Below are positions 53,698 to 63,706 of a stretch of 64,000 bases of DNA, in pieces; within the stretch, counting starts at the first letter, position 1; every line of letters starts with the position of its first letter. The notes under the pieces are model-generated. The model worked only from the letters and a program-made list of their open reading frames with translations. It was not told the DNA's origin and did not search any database. Source of the DNA: Pseudoalteromonas espejiana DSM 9414 (GTDB lineage: Bacteria > Pseudomonadota > Gammaproteobacteria > Enterobacterales > Alteromonadaceae); the NCBI RefSeq assembly GCF_002221525.1, contig NZ_CP011028.1, forward strand, positions 321,001 through 385,000, read 5' to 3'. A program made the translations under genes and the position numbers.

Positions 53698-54216
53698 ATG
53701 GCTGAGAAACGTAATATATTTCTAGTTGGCCCCATGGGGGCTGGCAAAAGCACGATTGGTCGTCACATCGCTGACCAATTACACCTTGAATTTGTCGATT
53801 CTGATCAAGAAATCGAACGCCGTACCGGTGCAGATATTGCCTGGGTGTTTGATCTTGAAGGTGAAGAAGGCTTTAGACTTCGTGAAGAATCTGTTATTGG
53901 CGACTTAACCGAAATGCAAGGTATTGTACTTGCAACCGGTGGTGGTTCAGTAATGAGTAAAGAAGTTCGAAACAAGCTTTCTGCTCGCGGTATCGTTGTA
54001 TACCTAGAGACACCTATAGAAAAGCAAGTTGCACGCACGCAACGCGATAAGCGTCGCCCATTACTGCAAACTGAAGAAGCACCTCGTAATGTACTAGAGC
54101 GCTTAGCAGAAGAACGCGAGCCACTATACAAAGAAGTTGCCGATTTTGTTGTACGCACCGATGAGCAAAGCGCTAAAGTTGTTGCTAACCAAATCATCGA
54201 GAAATTAGATTTTTAA
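53698..54216 (+). CDS. aroK: Shikimate kinase I
   Basis: A 172-residue P-loop kinase that phosphorylates shikimate in aromatic amino-acid synthesis. Walker A is [12 protein letters not shown] (about residues 12-23); substrate-binding residues are in [23 protein letters not shown] and ATGGGSV; the lid holds RDKRRPLLQ. It is the first of the conserved run aroK-aroB-damX-dam-rpe-gph-trpS. The ribosome site is weak. Confidence 0.97.
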   Translation: MAEKRNIFLVGPMGAGKSTIGRHIADQLHLEFVDSDQEIERRTGADIAWVFDLEGEEGFRLREESVIGDLTEMQGIVLATGGGSVMSKEVRNKLSARGIVVYLETPIEKQVARTQRDKRRPLLQTEEAPRNVLERLAEEREPLYKEVADFVVRTDEQSAKVVANQIIEKLDF

Positions 54217-54244
54217 AAACCAATAATAAAGGAAATAACAAAGC

Positions 54245-55315
54245 ATGCTTGAATTAACTGTTAATTTGGACGAGCGAAGTTATCCTATTTTTATTGGTCA
54301 ATCTGCACTTCAAGATAATGGCCGCCTAATTCACCATATTGGTGATTGTCGGCCTATCATCATTACTAACGACACCGTAGCGCCTTTATATTTACAAGGT
54401 TTGCTTGATTCGTTGGCTGAACTGAATCCTCTTTCTTTTATCATTCCTGACGGTGAACAATATAAATCACTTGATTGGTTTGAAAAAATATCTGCGTTTT
54501 TATTGCAAAATAATTGCGGCCGAGACACCTGCTTAATTGCATTAGGTGGCGGCGTTATTGGCGATTTAACCGGCTTTGTTGCTGCGTGTTATCAACGTGG
54601 TGTGCCGTTTATTCAAATACCTACCACGGTATTGTCGCAAGTAGACTCGTCAGTAGGCGGTAAAACAGCAGTAAATCATCCACTAGGTAAAAATATGATT
54701 GGGGCTTTTTATCAGCCACAAGCTGTTTTTATTGATACTAATACACTGCACACTTTACCTATGCGAGAATTTGCAGCAGGCATGGCAGAAGTTATTAAGT
54801 ATGGATTGATTTATGATACCGAGCTATTTGCTTACATTGAGCAAAACGTAGAAAAACTGCAGCAATTAGATGAAGCGAGCTTACAGCATATTATTTATAG
54901 ATGTTGTGAAATTAAAGCGCTGATAGTTGCACAAGATGAAAAAGAAAATGGATTACGCGCACTACTTAATTTAGGGCATACTTTTGCGCATGCTATTGAA
55001 GCGCAAATGGGTTACGGCGTATGGCTACACGGTGAAGCGGTAGCGACCGGTATGGTATTAGCTGCTAAGTTAGCACATACTCGTGGTGACTTATCGCAAA
55101 GTGAAGTACAGCGAATTGTAGCACTACTTGAGCTGTATAATCTACCTACTGAAATCCCTAATGAAATGACTTCTGATCAGTTTTTAATGCACATGCGTAA
55201 AGACAAGAAGAATAAAAAGGGCACGATTCGCTTTATTTTGCCTACTCAATTTGGTCAATGTGCATTAGTGGGTGATGTGTCAGACGACCAAGTTAGAGCG
55301 TTAATCGAGCAATAA
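54245..55315 (+). CDS. aroB: 3-dehydroquinate synthase
   Basis: A 356-residue NAD- and metal-dependent enzyme, second step of the shikimate pathway. PDGEQYKSLDWFEKI, the NAD-binding ALGGGVIGDLTGFVAACYQR, TTVLSQVDSSVGGKT and the metal ligands in LNLGHTFAHAIE and WLHGEAVATGM are intact. The ribosome site is AAAGGA, 9 bases upstream. The damX ATG overlaps its stop codon. Confidence 0.98.
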   Translation: MLELTVNLDERSYPIFIGQSALQDNGRLIHHIGDCRPIIITNDTVAPLYLQGLLDSLAELNPLSFIIPDGEQYKSLDWFEKISAFLLQNNCGRDTCLIALGGGVIGDLTGFVAACYQRGVPFIQIPTTVLSQVDSSVGGKTAVNHPLGKNMIGAFYQPQAVFIDTNTLHTLPMREFAAGMAEVIKYGLIYDTELFAYIEQNVEKLQQLDEASLQHIIYRCCEIKALIVAQDEKENGLRALLNLGHTFAHAIEAQMGYGVWLHGEAVATGMVLAAKLAHTRGDLSQSEVQRIVALLELYNLPTEIPNEMTSDQFLMHMRKDKKNKKGTIRFILPTQFGQCALVGDVSDDQVRALIEQ

Positions 55316-56679
55316 TGCAGGCGCAAACTTTACCAAGCCGCGCGGCATTGGTGGATAGGATAGCTCTGCAATTTGAATACGGGCAAAACTTAATTGTTTT
55401 ACTGGGCACCTCAGGCCTTGGTAAAAGTTATATGCTCGAAACCTTCATTACCGATAAATACAACAGCTTTAACAAAGCATTTGTGCAAGTTAGTGCCAAC
55501 GTTAACGACGTATCGCTAATGAGCGATATTTTAGAGCAAAGCTTTAACTCCCCACTCATAGACCATAACTTAACACTAAGCGAAAACTTTTATCAGCTTT
55601 TACAGCAGCAACCCTGTGACGCGTGTTTATGGGTGCTAGACAGTGCTAGGCACTTGTCAGAAGAAATACTTCATGAGCTTGAGCTACTGGCTAAAAATAG
55701 CCCTGTAACGCTTTATATAATGCTAGCCTCCCAATCAAAACTGCCCATAAATAATGCGGTTGAAATTTACTTAGAGCCTTTATCTACCCGCGAATCAAAG
55801 CAGTTAATGAGCTGGTATTTTCCTGATTTACCGTATGACGAAGACCCTGTATTTACTGCGTTTTTAAATGAAGCAAAAGGGAATCCAAGTTTGTTATTAG
55901 CTTGGCAACCTAATGAACATGTTGCTGATGTGGTAAAAAAAGACAAGGTATCGTGGCGAGTACATTTAATCTCATTATTGATTATTATTATGCTGCTAAT
56001 TATTGGCATGCTTTACAAAAGTGATATGACTCAGTGGTGGCAAGCGTATTATCAGCAAGAGCAAAACCAAGCTGTTAACACTGCGATACCAACCTCTAAA
56101 ATTATTGCTAAAAACACTGATAATATAAAGCCAAGCCAAAATAACGCAACTAATGACGCCTCATCTGAGCTTCAAAAAAGCAGTGAGGATGTGAATGAAC
56201 CTACAGTTCACAAAAATGATGTACCAGCAATTATGCAAAGCCTGACCACTGATAAGCAAGTTCGCTCTGAAGTTGAGCAAAGTGCAGTTGATAATAAAGT
56301 AGCGTCAAATAACGAAAGTAAACCAGTACCTACTATCACTGAGAACCCTACAAAAGAGGTTGAATCGCCTGATAAGCTAAGCGGAAACGCTTGGTATTTG
56401 GCACAGCCAAGTACTAACACTACTGTGCAGTTACTCGCTGTAATAAAATCGCAAATCAGTTCAGAGTTTATCGCTCAACATGGCTTAAGTGAAAGCGCAC
56501 ATGTATATCAAACTAAGCGAAATAATAAATTGTGGTGGGTGGTAACATCGGGTAGCTATGCAAAACTTGCAGATGCTAAAAAAGCGCTTACAGCCTTGCC
56601 AAGCGCCGTTAGAAAAAACAAACCTTTTTATAAAAAAATCAGCAAAATAAAGCAAGAAATTGCATTACTTGATCAGTAA
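55315..56679 (+). CDS. damX: DamX-like protein: AAA-type ATPase domain, membrane segment and SPOR domain
   Basis: A 454-residue protein. The N-terminal half is an ATPase-like domain with Walker A LLGTSGLGKSYMLE (about residues 25-38) and ACLWVLDSARHLSEE as Walker B region, like the ExeA/TniB-type ATPases. One membrane segment (about 222-240, HLISLLIIIMLLIIGMLY) is followed by a low-complexity Ser/Asn/Lys linker and a C-terminal SPOR domain (about 362-450, WYLAQPSTNTTVQLLAV). In enterics DamX binds the division septum. It overlaps the aroB stop by one base (TAATG). Confidence 0.88.
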   Translation: MQAQTLPSRAALVDRIALQFEYGQNLIVLLGTSGLGKSYMLETFITDKYNSFNKAFVQVSANVNDVSLMSDILEQSFNSPLIDHNLTLSENFYQLLQQQPCDACLWVLDSARHLSEEILHELELLAKNSPVTLYIMLASQSKLPINNAVEIYLEPLSTRESKQLMSWYFPDLPYDEDPVFTAFLNEAKGNPSLLLAWQPNEHVADVVKKDKVSWRVHLISLLIIIMLLIIGMLYKSDMTQWWQAYYQQEQNQAVNTAIPTSKIIAKNTDNIKPSQNNATNDASSELQKSSEDVNEPTVHKNDVPAIMQSLTTDKQVRSEVEQSAVDNKVASNNESKPVPTITENPTKEVESPDKLSGNAWYLAQPSTNTTVQLLAVIKSQISSEFIAQHGLSESAHVYQTKRNNKLWWVVTSGSYAKLADAKKALTALPSAVRKNKPFYKKISKIKQEIALLDQ

Positions 56680-56732
56680 ACTGATTCACTTTAGTGTAAA
56701 ATCGCGCTACAGCAGATTGAAGTTAAGAACCA

Positions 56733-57599
56733 ATGCAGCAAAAGAGTAGAGCCTTCCTTAAATGGGCTGGCGGTAAATACAGCCTAGTTGAAGACATAAA
56801 TGCGCGATTAACCAAGGCCAGCAGGCATGCTGACACCCTGGTAGAACCTTTTGTTGGCGCAGGTTCGGTATTCTTAAATAGTAATTTTAAGCACTATTTA
56901 TTGAATGACATAAATGCTGATTTAATTAACTTATACAAAGAGTTAAAGCGCTCGCCTGATGAGTTTATCAGCGATGCTAAAAAGCTATTTGTAGATTTAA
57001 ATAATCACTCTGACGCCTACTACGAATACCGTGTTCAGTTTAACCAAAGTAGCGATGTATATGAGCGCGCCATGCTTTTTTTATACATGAACCGCCACGG
57101 TTATAATGGGCTGTGTAGGTATAACTTAAAAGGTATTTTTAATGTACCTTTTGGTAAATATAAAAAGCCTTACTTTCCTGAAAAAGAAATGTACTTTTTT
57201 GCAGAAAAAGCCCAAAACGCTACTTTTACCTGCTTAGGTTACGACGACGTTTTTAAGCTAGTACCCAGTAACTCTGTTATTTACTGCGATCCACCTTATG
57301 TGCCATTAAGTAAAACGGCTTCGTTTACCTCGTACGCTAAAGGAGGGTTTAATTTAGACGATCAGGCTAACTTAGCTAATTTGGCAGAACAGGCCGCATT
57401 TGAAAATAATACTCCTGTGCTTATTTCGAATCACGATACGGTTTGGACGCGTAAAATTTATAGCCAAGCATCGCTTGATAAAATTCAAGTAAAGCGGACT
57501 ATTAGCCCTAAAGGCGGATCACGAAATAAAGTAGATGAGTTAATGGCTATGTATTTAGCACCATCGCTACAACAGCGTAAATTGCCACCACAAATATAA
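56733..57599 (+). CDS. dam: DNA adenine methyltransferase (GATC)
   Basis: A 288-residue orphan methyltransferase that methylates A in GATC, for mismatch repair strand choice and replication timing. The SAM site is FLKWAGGKYSLVED (residues 8-21) and VEPFVGAGSVF; the catalytic motif IV is CDPPYVP (about residue 190). The context between damX and rpe is that of E. coli dam, so it is not part of a restriction system. The 3' end is overlapped by 53 bases by a convergent small gene. Confidence 0.96.
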   Translation: MQQKSRAFLKWAGGKYSLVEDINARLTKASRHADTLVEPFVGAGSVFLNSNFKHYLLNDINADLINLYKELKRSPDEFISDAKKLFVDLNNHSDAYYEYRVQFNQSSDVYERAMLFLYMNRHGYNGLCRYNLKGIFNVPFGKYKKPYFPEKEMYFFAEKAQNATFTCLGYDDVFKLVPSNSVIYCDPPYVPLSKTASFTSYAKGGFNLDDQANLANLAEQAAFENNTPVLISNHDTVWTRKIYSQASLDKIQVKRTISPKGGSRNKVDELMAMYLAPSLQQRKLPPQI

Positions 57600-57732
57600 T
57601 AAATAGCGCCACAGCTATTAAAATAACTAAAAGTGGAGATCGCTGTTTAAAGTCAGATTGACGTTTTTGCTCTGATTGAACACCAAAAAATGCTGCTAGC
57701 ACACTTTGCAACGCGCTAATAAAGTGCAGCAT
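57547..57732 (-). CDS. DUF2970 small membrane protein
   Basis: A 61-residue protein with FFGVQSEQKRQSDFKQRSP, the DUF2970 signature, followed by one membrane segment (about residues 34-59, LLVILIAVALFIIFVVAIYA). The function is unknown. It starts 3 bases after the 98-residue gene on the same strand. Its end runs 53 bases into dam antisense to the dam coding sequence. Confidence 0.75.
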   Translation of the reverse strand: MLHFISALQSVLAAFFGVQSEQKRQSDFKQRSPLLVILIAVALFIIFVVAIYAVVAMVLNT

Positions 57733-57735
57733 TAT

Positions 57736-58032
57736 TTAAAATAAAGGTGTTAACGAAGGAGGGTTTTTAGACTCATCAGAACTAGTTAATAGCTCTAATA
57801 AATCAAGGTAATGAAACTGCGCACTTCGGCTATCGCCCGTTAACCACGAAAACCAAGAAGAGTCTTCTTCAACTTTTGCACACGCTATAGCATTTTGTGT
57901 ATTAACGCTTGTTACCTGATGCTGACAATTACTAACTAAGCTTAAATCTTGCTCAGAACTCGGCGCAAAACTAAATGCCCCAATAATTAATAATGCCACC
58001 GCAATTAAGATCCATGTTTTAAATGCACGCAT
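57736..58032 (-). CDS. Hypothetical exported or membrane-anchored protein, 98 residues
   Basis: Starts MRAFKTWILIAVALLIIGAF, a signal or anchor segment, then a polar domain with two Cys (SNCQHQ and IACAKVE, spaced for a possible disulphide) and SSWFSWLTGDSRSAQFHYLD. No family is recognised. It is followed 3 bases later by the DUF2970 gene, so the two form a pair inserted between dam and rpe on the opposite strand. Confidence 0.65.
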   Translation of the reverse strand: MRAFKTWILIAVALLIIGAFSFAPSSEQDLSLVSNCQHQVTSVNTQNAIACAKVEEDSSWFSWLTGDSRSAQFHYLDLLELLTSSDESKNPPSLTPLF

Positions 58033-58247
58033 AATATTAGCCTAAAAATTAGTTACTCCTTTAATAATAACAAAAGCTGTATAAATAACAAACTAATATT
58101 TACCTATAATAGCTAAAACCCTTTATTAATAAATACTTATATTATCAACACAGAGTTAAAAATGATGTGCCATTTACTTTGTATTACTTGGGAAACGTCA
58201 GCAATTACGTTACATTAGAGCCATACTTAACTGATTGACGGATTACT

Positions 58248-58931
58248 ATGTTAAACCCTGAACAAAAATATTTAATAGCGCCTTCAATTTTGTCAGCTGA
58301 TTTTGCAAAACTAGGTGAGGACGTAGATAAAGTGCTCGCTGCAGGTGCTGATGTAGTGCATTTTGATGTAATGGACAATCACTATGTACCTAACCTCACC
58401 ATAGGCCCTATGGTGTGTAAAGCGCTTAGAGATTACGGCATTACAGCACCAATAGACGTACATTTAATGGTTAAACCTGTAGATAGTATTATTCCGCAGT
58501 TTGCAGAGGCGGGGGCTTCTATTATTACTTTTCACCCCGAGGCCAGCGAGCATATAGACCGTACAATACAGTTAATAAAAGATCACGGTTGTAAGGCCGG
58601 TTTAGTATTTAATCCTGCCACTAGCCTTAGCTACCTCGATCATGTCATCGATAAACTAGATACTATTTTACTTATGTCAGTAAACCCGGGCTTTGGCGGG
58701 CAAAGTTTTATACCACACACGCTTGAAAAGCTTGCGCAAGCTAAACAGCGTATTGTTGAATCGGGCCGCGATATTCGTTTAGAGGTCGACGGTGGCATTA
58801 AAGTCGATAATATAGCTGCAGCGGCACAAGCAGGAGCAGATATGTTTGTAGCAGGTTCTGCAATTTTTAATCAGCCTGATTACAAAGTGGTTATTGATCA
58901 AATGCGTGAGCAGTTAGGAAACGTAAAGTAA
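58248..58931 (+). CDS. rpe: Ribulose-phosphate 3-epimerase
   Basis: A 227-residue TIM-barrel enzyme that interconverts ribulose 5-phosphate and xylulose 5-phosphate. The motifs [52 protein letters not shown] and EVDGGI give the metal and phosphate sites. gph starts in its stop codon (TAATG). Confidence 0.98.
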   Translation: MLNPEQKYLIAPSILSADFAKLGEDVDKVLAAGADVVHFDVMDNHYVPNLTIGPMVCKALRDYGITAPIDVHLMVKPVDSIIPQFAEAGASIITFHPEASEHIDRTIQLIKDHGCKAGLVFNPATSLSYLDHVIDKLDTILLMSVNPGFGGQSFIPHTLEKLAQAKQRIVESGRDIRLEVDGGIKVDNIAAAAQAGADMFVAGSAIFNQPDYKVVIDQMREQLGNVK

Positions 58932-59596
58932 TGAAATATGATGTAGCTTTGTTCGACCTTGACGGCACACTCGTTGACAGCGTTTACGATTTATACCTAG
59001 CAGTAAACTTAACCTTGAGCGATTTAGCGTTTCCTATTGTAAGCCAAAGCTTGGTTGAAAGCTGGATAGGCAACGGTATTGAAACCTTAGTGAAGCGTGC
59101 GCTCAGCGGCGATATGCAAATTAGCGAGCATTTAGACGAAACGCTTAGTGCAAAAGCCATTGCTTTGTTTTACCAACATTATGGGCAGCTAGTGGGCGAG
59201 TATAGTGTGTTATACCAACATGTAGAAACAGGACTCAGTGCTTTGCGCGGCATGCCAAAAGCACTCGTGACTAATAAAGCGCGCATATTTACCGAAATCC
59301 TACTTGATAAGCTTTCTCTTACGAGTCACTTTGAAGTGATAGTATGCGGCGACGATATGGCTAAAAAACCATCACCAGCGCCATTACTTTATGCGTGCAA
59401 CCAGCTGAATGTGGAACCGAGTAAGGCTATTATGATTGGCGATTCAAAAAGCGATATATTAGCAGCACATGCCGCTAAAATAGATGTAATAGCGGTAGAT
59501 TATGGTTACAACCAAGGTGAAAATTTAAGCGACTTTAATCCGCAGTACCTATGCGAGAATTTCTTAGATATAATACCCACACTTACACAGCGTTAA
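58931..59596 (+). CDS. gph: Phosphoglycolate phosphatase (HAD family)
   Basis: A 221-residue HAD hydrolase that removes 2-phosphoglycolate formed in repair of damaged DNA ends. Motif I is FDLDGTLVDS (residues 7-16), motif II LVTNK, motif III with KKPSPAPLLYAC and motif IV MIGDSKSDI. The context between rpe and trpS is that of E. coli gph. Translationally coupled to rpe by a one-base overlap. Confidence 0.95.
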   Translation: MKYDVALFDLDGTLVDSVYDLYLAVNLTLSDLAFPIVSQSLVESWIGNGIETLVKRALSGDMQISEHLDETLSAKAIALFYQHYGQLVGEYSVLYQHVETGLSALRGMPKALVTNKARIFTEILLDKLSLTSHFEVIVCGDDMAKKPSPAPLLYACNQLNVEPSKAIMIGDSKSDILAAHAAKIDVIAVDYGYNQGENLSDFNPQYLCENFLDIIPTLTQR

Positions 59597-59629
59597 AATT
59601 TTTAATTAACTAAACACTAAAGGAAAATC

Positions 59630-60634
59630 ATGAGTAAACCAGTAGTTTTAAGCGGCATTCAGCCAACCGGTGGTATGACAATAGGCAACTATGTTGGCGC
59701 TATTAACCAGTGGCTAAAGCTACAGGAAGACCACGAAAGTTTCTTTATGCTTGTTGATTTACATGCAATTACTGTTCGCCAAGAGCCTGAGCTTCTTCGC
59801 TCTCGCGTTTTAGACGGTATAGCTTTATATGCAGCTTGCGGAATCGACCCTGAAAAGTCTGCGCTTTTTGTACAATCACAAGTGCCTGAACACGCACAGT
59901 TAGCGTGGGTACTAAATTGTTACGCACAAATGGGCGAGCTTAACCGCATGACCCAGTTTAAAGATAAGTCATCTAAGCATGCTAACAATGTAAACGTCGG
60001 TTTATTTTCTTACCCAGTATTGCAAGCAGCCGATATTTTATTGTATCAAGCTGATCAAGTGCCAGTAGGGGACGATCAAAAGCAGCACTTAGAACTAACG
60101 CGTGACATAGCTACTCGCTTTAATAACTTGTACGGCGACGTATTTAAATTACCTGAGCCATATATTCCAGAATTTGGCGCACGCGTAATGAGTCTTCAAG
60201 ATCCGCTTAAAAAGATGTCTAAGTCTGACGAAAACCCAAATGGTTACATCATGTTATTAGATGAACCTAAAAAGATAGAGAAAAAGCTTAAAAAAGCTGT
60301 AACCGATTCAGACGAACAAGCGCGTATTTACTTTGATCGTACAGAAAAACCAGGTGTTTCTAACTTACTTACTTTATTAAGCGTAGCCACTAAGCGCTCA
60401 ATTGAAGATTTAGTGCCAGAGTTTGAAGGTAAAATGTACGGCCACCTGAAAAAAGACACTGCCGATGCGGTAGTAAATATGATTGAGCCAATCCAAGCAC
60501 GTTTTAAAGAGATAAGAGAAGATCAAAACCTACTTGATAGCATCATGAAATCAGGTGCAGAAAAGGCCAGTGTACGTGCAGAGAAAACTCTTAAATCAGT
60601 TTACGATGCACTAGGGTTTATTCCTCGTACATAA
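59630..60634 (+). CDS. trpS: Tryptophanyl-tRNA synthetase
   Basis: A 334-residue class I synthetase. The HIGH-type motif is TIGN in [18 protein letters not shown] (about residues 8-25), the KMSKS loop is in [13 protein letters not shown] (about residue 198), and [20 protein letters not shown] is a family signature. The ribosome site AAAGGA is 6 bases upstream. Last gene of the aroK-trpS run. Confidence 0.98.
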   Translation: MSKPVVLSGIQPTGGMTIGNYVGAINQWLKLQEDHESFFMLVDLHAITVRQEPELLRSRVLDGIALYAACGIDPEKSALFVQSQVPEHAQLAWVLNCYAQMGELNRMTQFKDKSSKHANNVNVGLFSYPVLQAADILLYQADQVPVGDDQKQHLELTRDIATRFNNLYGDVFKLPEPYIPEFGARVMSLQDPLKKMSKSDENPNGYIMLLDEPKKIEKKLKKAVTDSDEQARIYFDRTEKPGVSNLLTLLSVATKRSIEDLVPEFEGKMYGHLKKDTADAVVNMIEPIQARFKEIREDQNLLDSIMKSGAEKASVRAEKTLKSVYDALGFIPRT

Positions 60635-60658
60635 GTTGTTTTATTAATATTTGTGAAT

Positions 60659-60689
60659 AAAAAATGCCGCTATATTTAGCGGCATTTTT
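60659..60689. terminator. Bidirectional terminator between trpS and uvrA
   Basis: AAAAATGCCGCTA / TAGCGGCATTTTT with a TATT loop, between convergent genes. Confidence 0.93.
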
Positions 60690-60723
60690 GTAACTTTTTA
60701 GAAGTACTTTTTATTAAGCTATA

Positions 60724-63543
60724 TTAAAGCAATGGCTTTAGGTAATGCCCTGTGTGCGATCGTTCACATTCGGCAACTTCTTCAGGCGTTCCTGCAATGA
60801 GTATTTCGCCGCCGCCAGCGCCCCCTTCAGGGCCTAAATCAACCACCCAGTCTGCGGTTTTAACCACATCTAAGTTATGCTCAATGACCACGATGGTATT
60901 ACCATGATCTCGCAGGCGATGTAATACAACAAGTAGCTGTTCAATATCGGCAAAGTGAAGGCCGGTTGTTGGCTCATCAAGTATATAAAGTGTTTTACCT
61001 GTGTCTCGTTTAGAAAGCTCACGAGCTAGTTTTACACGCTGAGCTTCACCACCAGAGAGAGTGGTAGCAGCTTGTCCTAAACGAATATAAGATAAACCTA
61101 CATCCATTAGCGTTTTAAGCTTACGCGCAATTGCAGGTATTTTATCAAAGTAGTCGTGCGCATCTTCAACGGTCATTTCGAGTACTTGATGGATGTTTTT
61201 ACCTTTGTATTGTACTTCTAAGGTTTCGCGGTTGTAGCGCGCGCCCTTACATACATCACATGGTACATATACATCAGGTAAAAAGTGCATTTCTACCTTA
61301 ATTACGCCATCACCTTGGCAGGCTTCACAGCGCCCACCTTTAACGTTAAAGCTAAAGCGACCTACTTTGTACCCGCGAGAACGTGATTCTTGTGTTCCGG
61401 CAAATAACTCACGAATGCCCGTAAAAATACCGGTATAAGTTGCAGGATTTGAACGCGGTGTACGGCCAATTGGGCTTTGGTCAATATCAATTACTTTATC
61501 AAAATGATCAAGGCCACTAATTGATTTGTAAGGCGCGGCTTCTGCTGTGGTTGCGCCATTTAATTCAGTATGCGCAAGTTTAAATAATGTATCGTTAATG
61601 AGTGTTGATTTACCAGAGCCAGATACACCGGTAATACACGTCATTAGTCCAAACGGAATTTTTAAGTCTACGTTTTTAAGATTGTTCCCTGTTGCACCAA
61701 ATAGCTCAAGCCATTTATCGCCGGTTGGGTTACGCTCTTTAGGTACTTCTATTTTGCGCACGCCTGATAAAAACTGACCAGTTACTGAGTCTTTTGTAGC
61801 TAAAATATCGTCACGTGTACCTTGTGCAATAATATGCCCGCCGTGTACACCAGCGCCTGGGCCAATATCAATAATATGATCGGCTGCGCGAATCGCATCT
61901 TCATCATGCTCAACCACAATCACGGTGTTACCTAAATCGCGTAAATGTACCAATGTTTGTAATAAACGGTCATTATCGCGCTGGTGTAAACCAATTGATG
62001 GCTCATCCAGTACGTACATTACACCTACAAGGCCCGCGCCAATTTGGCTGGCTAAACGAATACGCTGCGCTTCACCACCGGAGAGGGTATCGGCACTGCG
62101 CTCAAGTGATAAGTAATTAAGGCCTACATTAATTAAAAACGATAAACGGTCGCGAATTTCTTTTAGAATTTTTTCTGCTATTTGGGCTTTTTGACCGGTA
62201 AGTGATAACCCTTCAAAAAAGTCCATCGCTTCGCCAATACTCATAGTAGTAATAGCAGGCAGGTTTGTTTGACCTATAAATACGTGGCGTGCCTCTTGGC
62301 GTAAACGCGAGCCATGACAACTAGGGCACGCTTGGCTAGTTTGATATTTAGCGAGCTCTTCGCGCACCGAATTCGACTCAGTTTCACGATAGCGACGGTT
62401 TATGTTGTTTAACACACCCTCAAACTCGTGGTTGCGTGTTATTAAATCGCCTCTATCATTACGGTAATTAAAAGCAATTTTTGTTTGCCCTGAGCCCTCT
62501 AAAATAATTTTTTGAGATTCTTTAGCCAGCTTTTCAAACGGTACATCTAAATCAAATTTATAATGCTCGGCTACTGCTTGAAGCATTTGAAAATAATAAA
62601 AACTGCGCTTATCCCATCCTTTTATAGCACCACCTGCCAAGCTTAGCTCAGGGTTATGTACTACGCGGTTAGGATCAAAGTATTGGCGTACGCCTAAACC
62701 ATCACAGCTTTGACATGCACCGGCAGGGTTATTAAACGAAAATAAACGTGGCTCTAATTCGGTCATTGCATAGCCACAGGTAGGGCAGGCAAAGTTGGCT
62801 GAAAACAGCATTTCTTCAATGCTGCTGTCGTCCATGTAGGCTACATTTGCCACACCGCCAGACATCTCAAGTGCGGTTTCAAATGACTCAGCTAAACGCT
62901 GCTGCTGGCCATCTTTTACTTTAAAGCGGTCAACAACCACTTCAATAGTATGTTTTTTGTGAAGTTCAAGCGTTGGCGGATCTGATAAGTCACATACTTC
63001 GCCGTCTATGCGGGCACGAATGTAACCTTGGCTTGCAAGCTGCTCAAGTAATTTTACGTGCTCACCTTTACGCTCTTTAACCACTGGGGCTAAAAGCATC
63101 AGCTTAGTGCCCTCTGGCAGTGCTAAAACGGTATCAACCATTTGGCTAACTGTTTGAGCTGCCAGCGGTAAGTCGTGAGTTGGGCATCGTGGTTCGCCCA
63201 CGCGGGCAAACATTAAACGTAAGTAATCGTATATTTCGGTAATGGTACCTACTGTTGAGCGAGGATTGTGCGATGTTGATTTTTGCTCAATAGAAATGGC
63301 GGGAGAGAGGCCTTCAATATGATCAACGTCAGGCTTTTCCATTAACGATAAAAATTGCCTTGCGTAGGCAGAAAGTGACTCAACATAACGACGCTGCCCC
63401 TCTGCATATAAAGTATCAAATGCCAGTGATGACTTTCCCGAACCAGATAGGCCTGTGATAACAATTAATTTATCACGTGGGATGGTTAGGCTGATGTCTT
63501 TTAAATTGTGCGTGCGGGCGCCTCGGACTTCAATGTTTTCCAT
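60724..63543 (-). CDS. uvrA: Excinuclease ABC subunit A
   Basis: A 939-residue damage-recognition ATPase of nucleotide excision repair. Two ABC modules: Walker A in [16 protein letters not shown] (near residue 31) and [15 protein letters not shown] (near residue 640), signatures [16 protein letters not shown] and [16 protein letters not shown], and zinc-finger Cys pairs CPTC / CQSC and CEAC / CDVC. ATG 63543 gives the family length; the open frame runs 18 codons further upstream. I found no CTG-N10-CAG type LexA site in the upstream gap. Divergent from an MFS gene. Confidence 0.97.
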   Translation of the reverse strand: MENIEVRGARTHNLKDISLTIPRDKLIVITGLSGSGKSSLAFDTLYAEGQRRYVESLSAYARQFLSLMEKPDVDHIEGLSPAISIEQKSTSHNPRSTVGTITEIYDYLRLMFARVGEPRCPTHDLPLAAQTVSQMVDTVLALPEGTKLMLLAPVVKERKGEHVKLLEQLASQGYIRARIDGEVCDLSDPPTLELHKKHTIEVVVDRFKVKDGQQQRLAESFETALEMSGGVANVAYMDDSSIEEMLFSANFACPTCGYAMTELEPRLFSFNNPAGACQSCDGLGVRQYFDPNRVVHNPELSLAGGAIKGWDKRSFYYFQMLQAVAEHYKFDLDVPFEKLAKESQKIILEGSGQTKIAFNYRNDRGDLITRNHEFEGVLNNINRRYRETESNSVREELAKYQTSQACPSCHGSRLRQEARHVFIGQTNLPAITTMSIGEAMDFFEGLSLTGQKAQIAEKILKEIRDRLSFLINVGLNYLSLERSADTLSGGEAQRIRLASQIGAGLVGVMYVLDEPSIGLHQRDNDRLLQTLVHLRDLGNTVIVVEHDEDAIRAADHIIDIGPGAGVHGGHIIAQGTRDDILATKDSVTGQFLSGVRKIEVPKERNPTGDKWLELFGATGNNLKNVDLKIPFGLMTCITGVSGSGKSTLINDTLFKLAHTELNGATTAEAAPYKSISGLDHFDKVIDIDQSPIGRTPRSNPATYTGIFTGIRELFAGTQESRSRGYKVGRFSFNVKGGRCEACQGDGVIKVEMHFLPDVYVPCDVCKGARYNRETLEVQYKGKNIHQVLEMTVEDAHDYFDKIPAIARKLKTLMDVGLSYIRLGQAATTLSGGEAQRVKLARELSKRDTGKTLYILDEPTTGLHFADIEQLLVVLHRLRDHGNTIVVIEHNLDVVKTADWVVDLGPEGGAGGGEILIAGTPEEVAECERSHTGHYLKPLL

Positions 63544-63706
63544 GCTATCTCGTTTATTACCAAAATTATTTGTCCAGTATCGCATAATACGAAACATTAT
63601 TAATCAATGATCATCGAAAAAATCCTTACTTATAGGCGATTAATTATTGCCAAGCTTGTGGTAGAATCCCACCCTAAATTTTTCATATCGTAAGATTACG
63701 CAGATA

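Noticed and set aside
56733..57599. Dam as part of a restriction-modification or defence system
   Set aside because: It lies in the conserved damX-dam-rpe-gph-trpS order and has no restriction partner.
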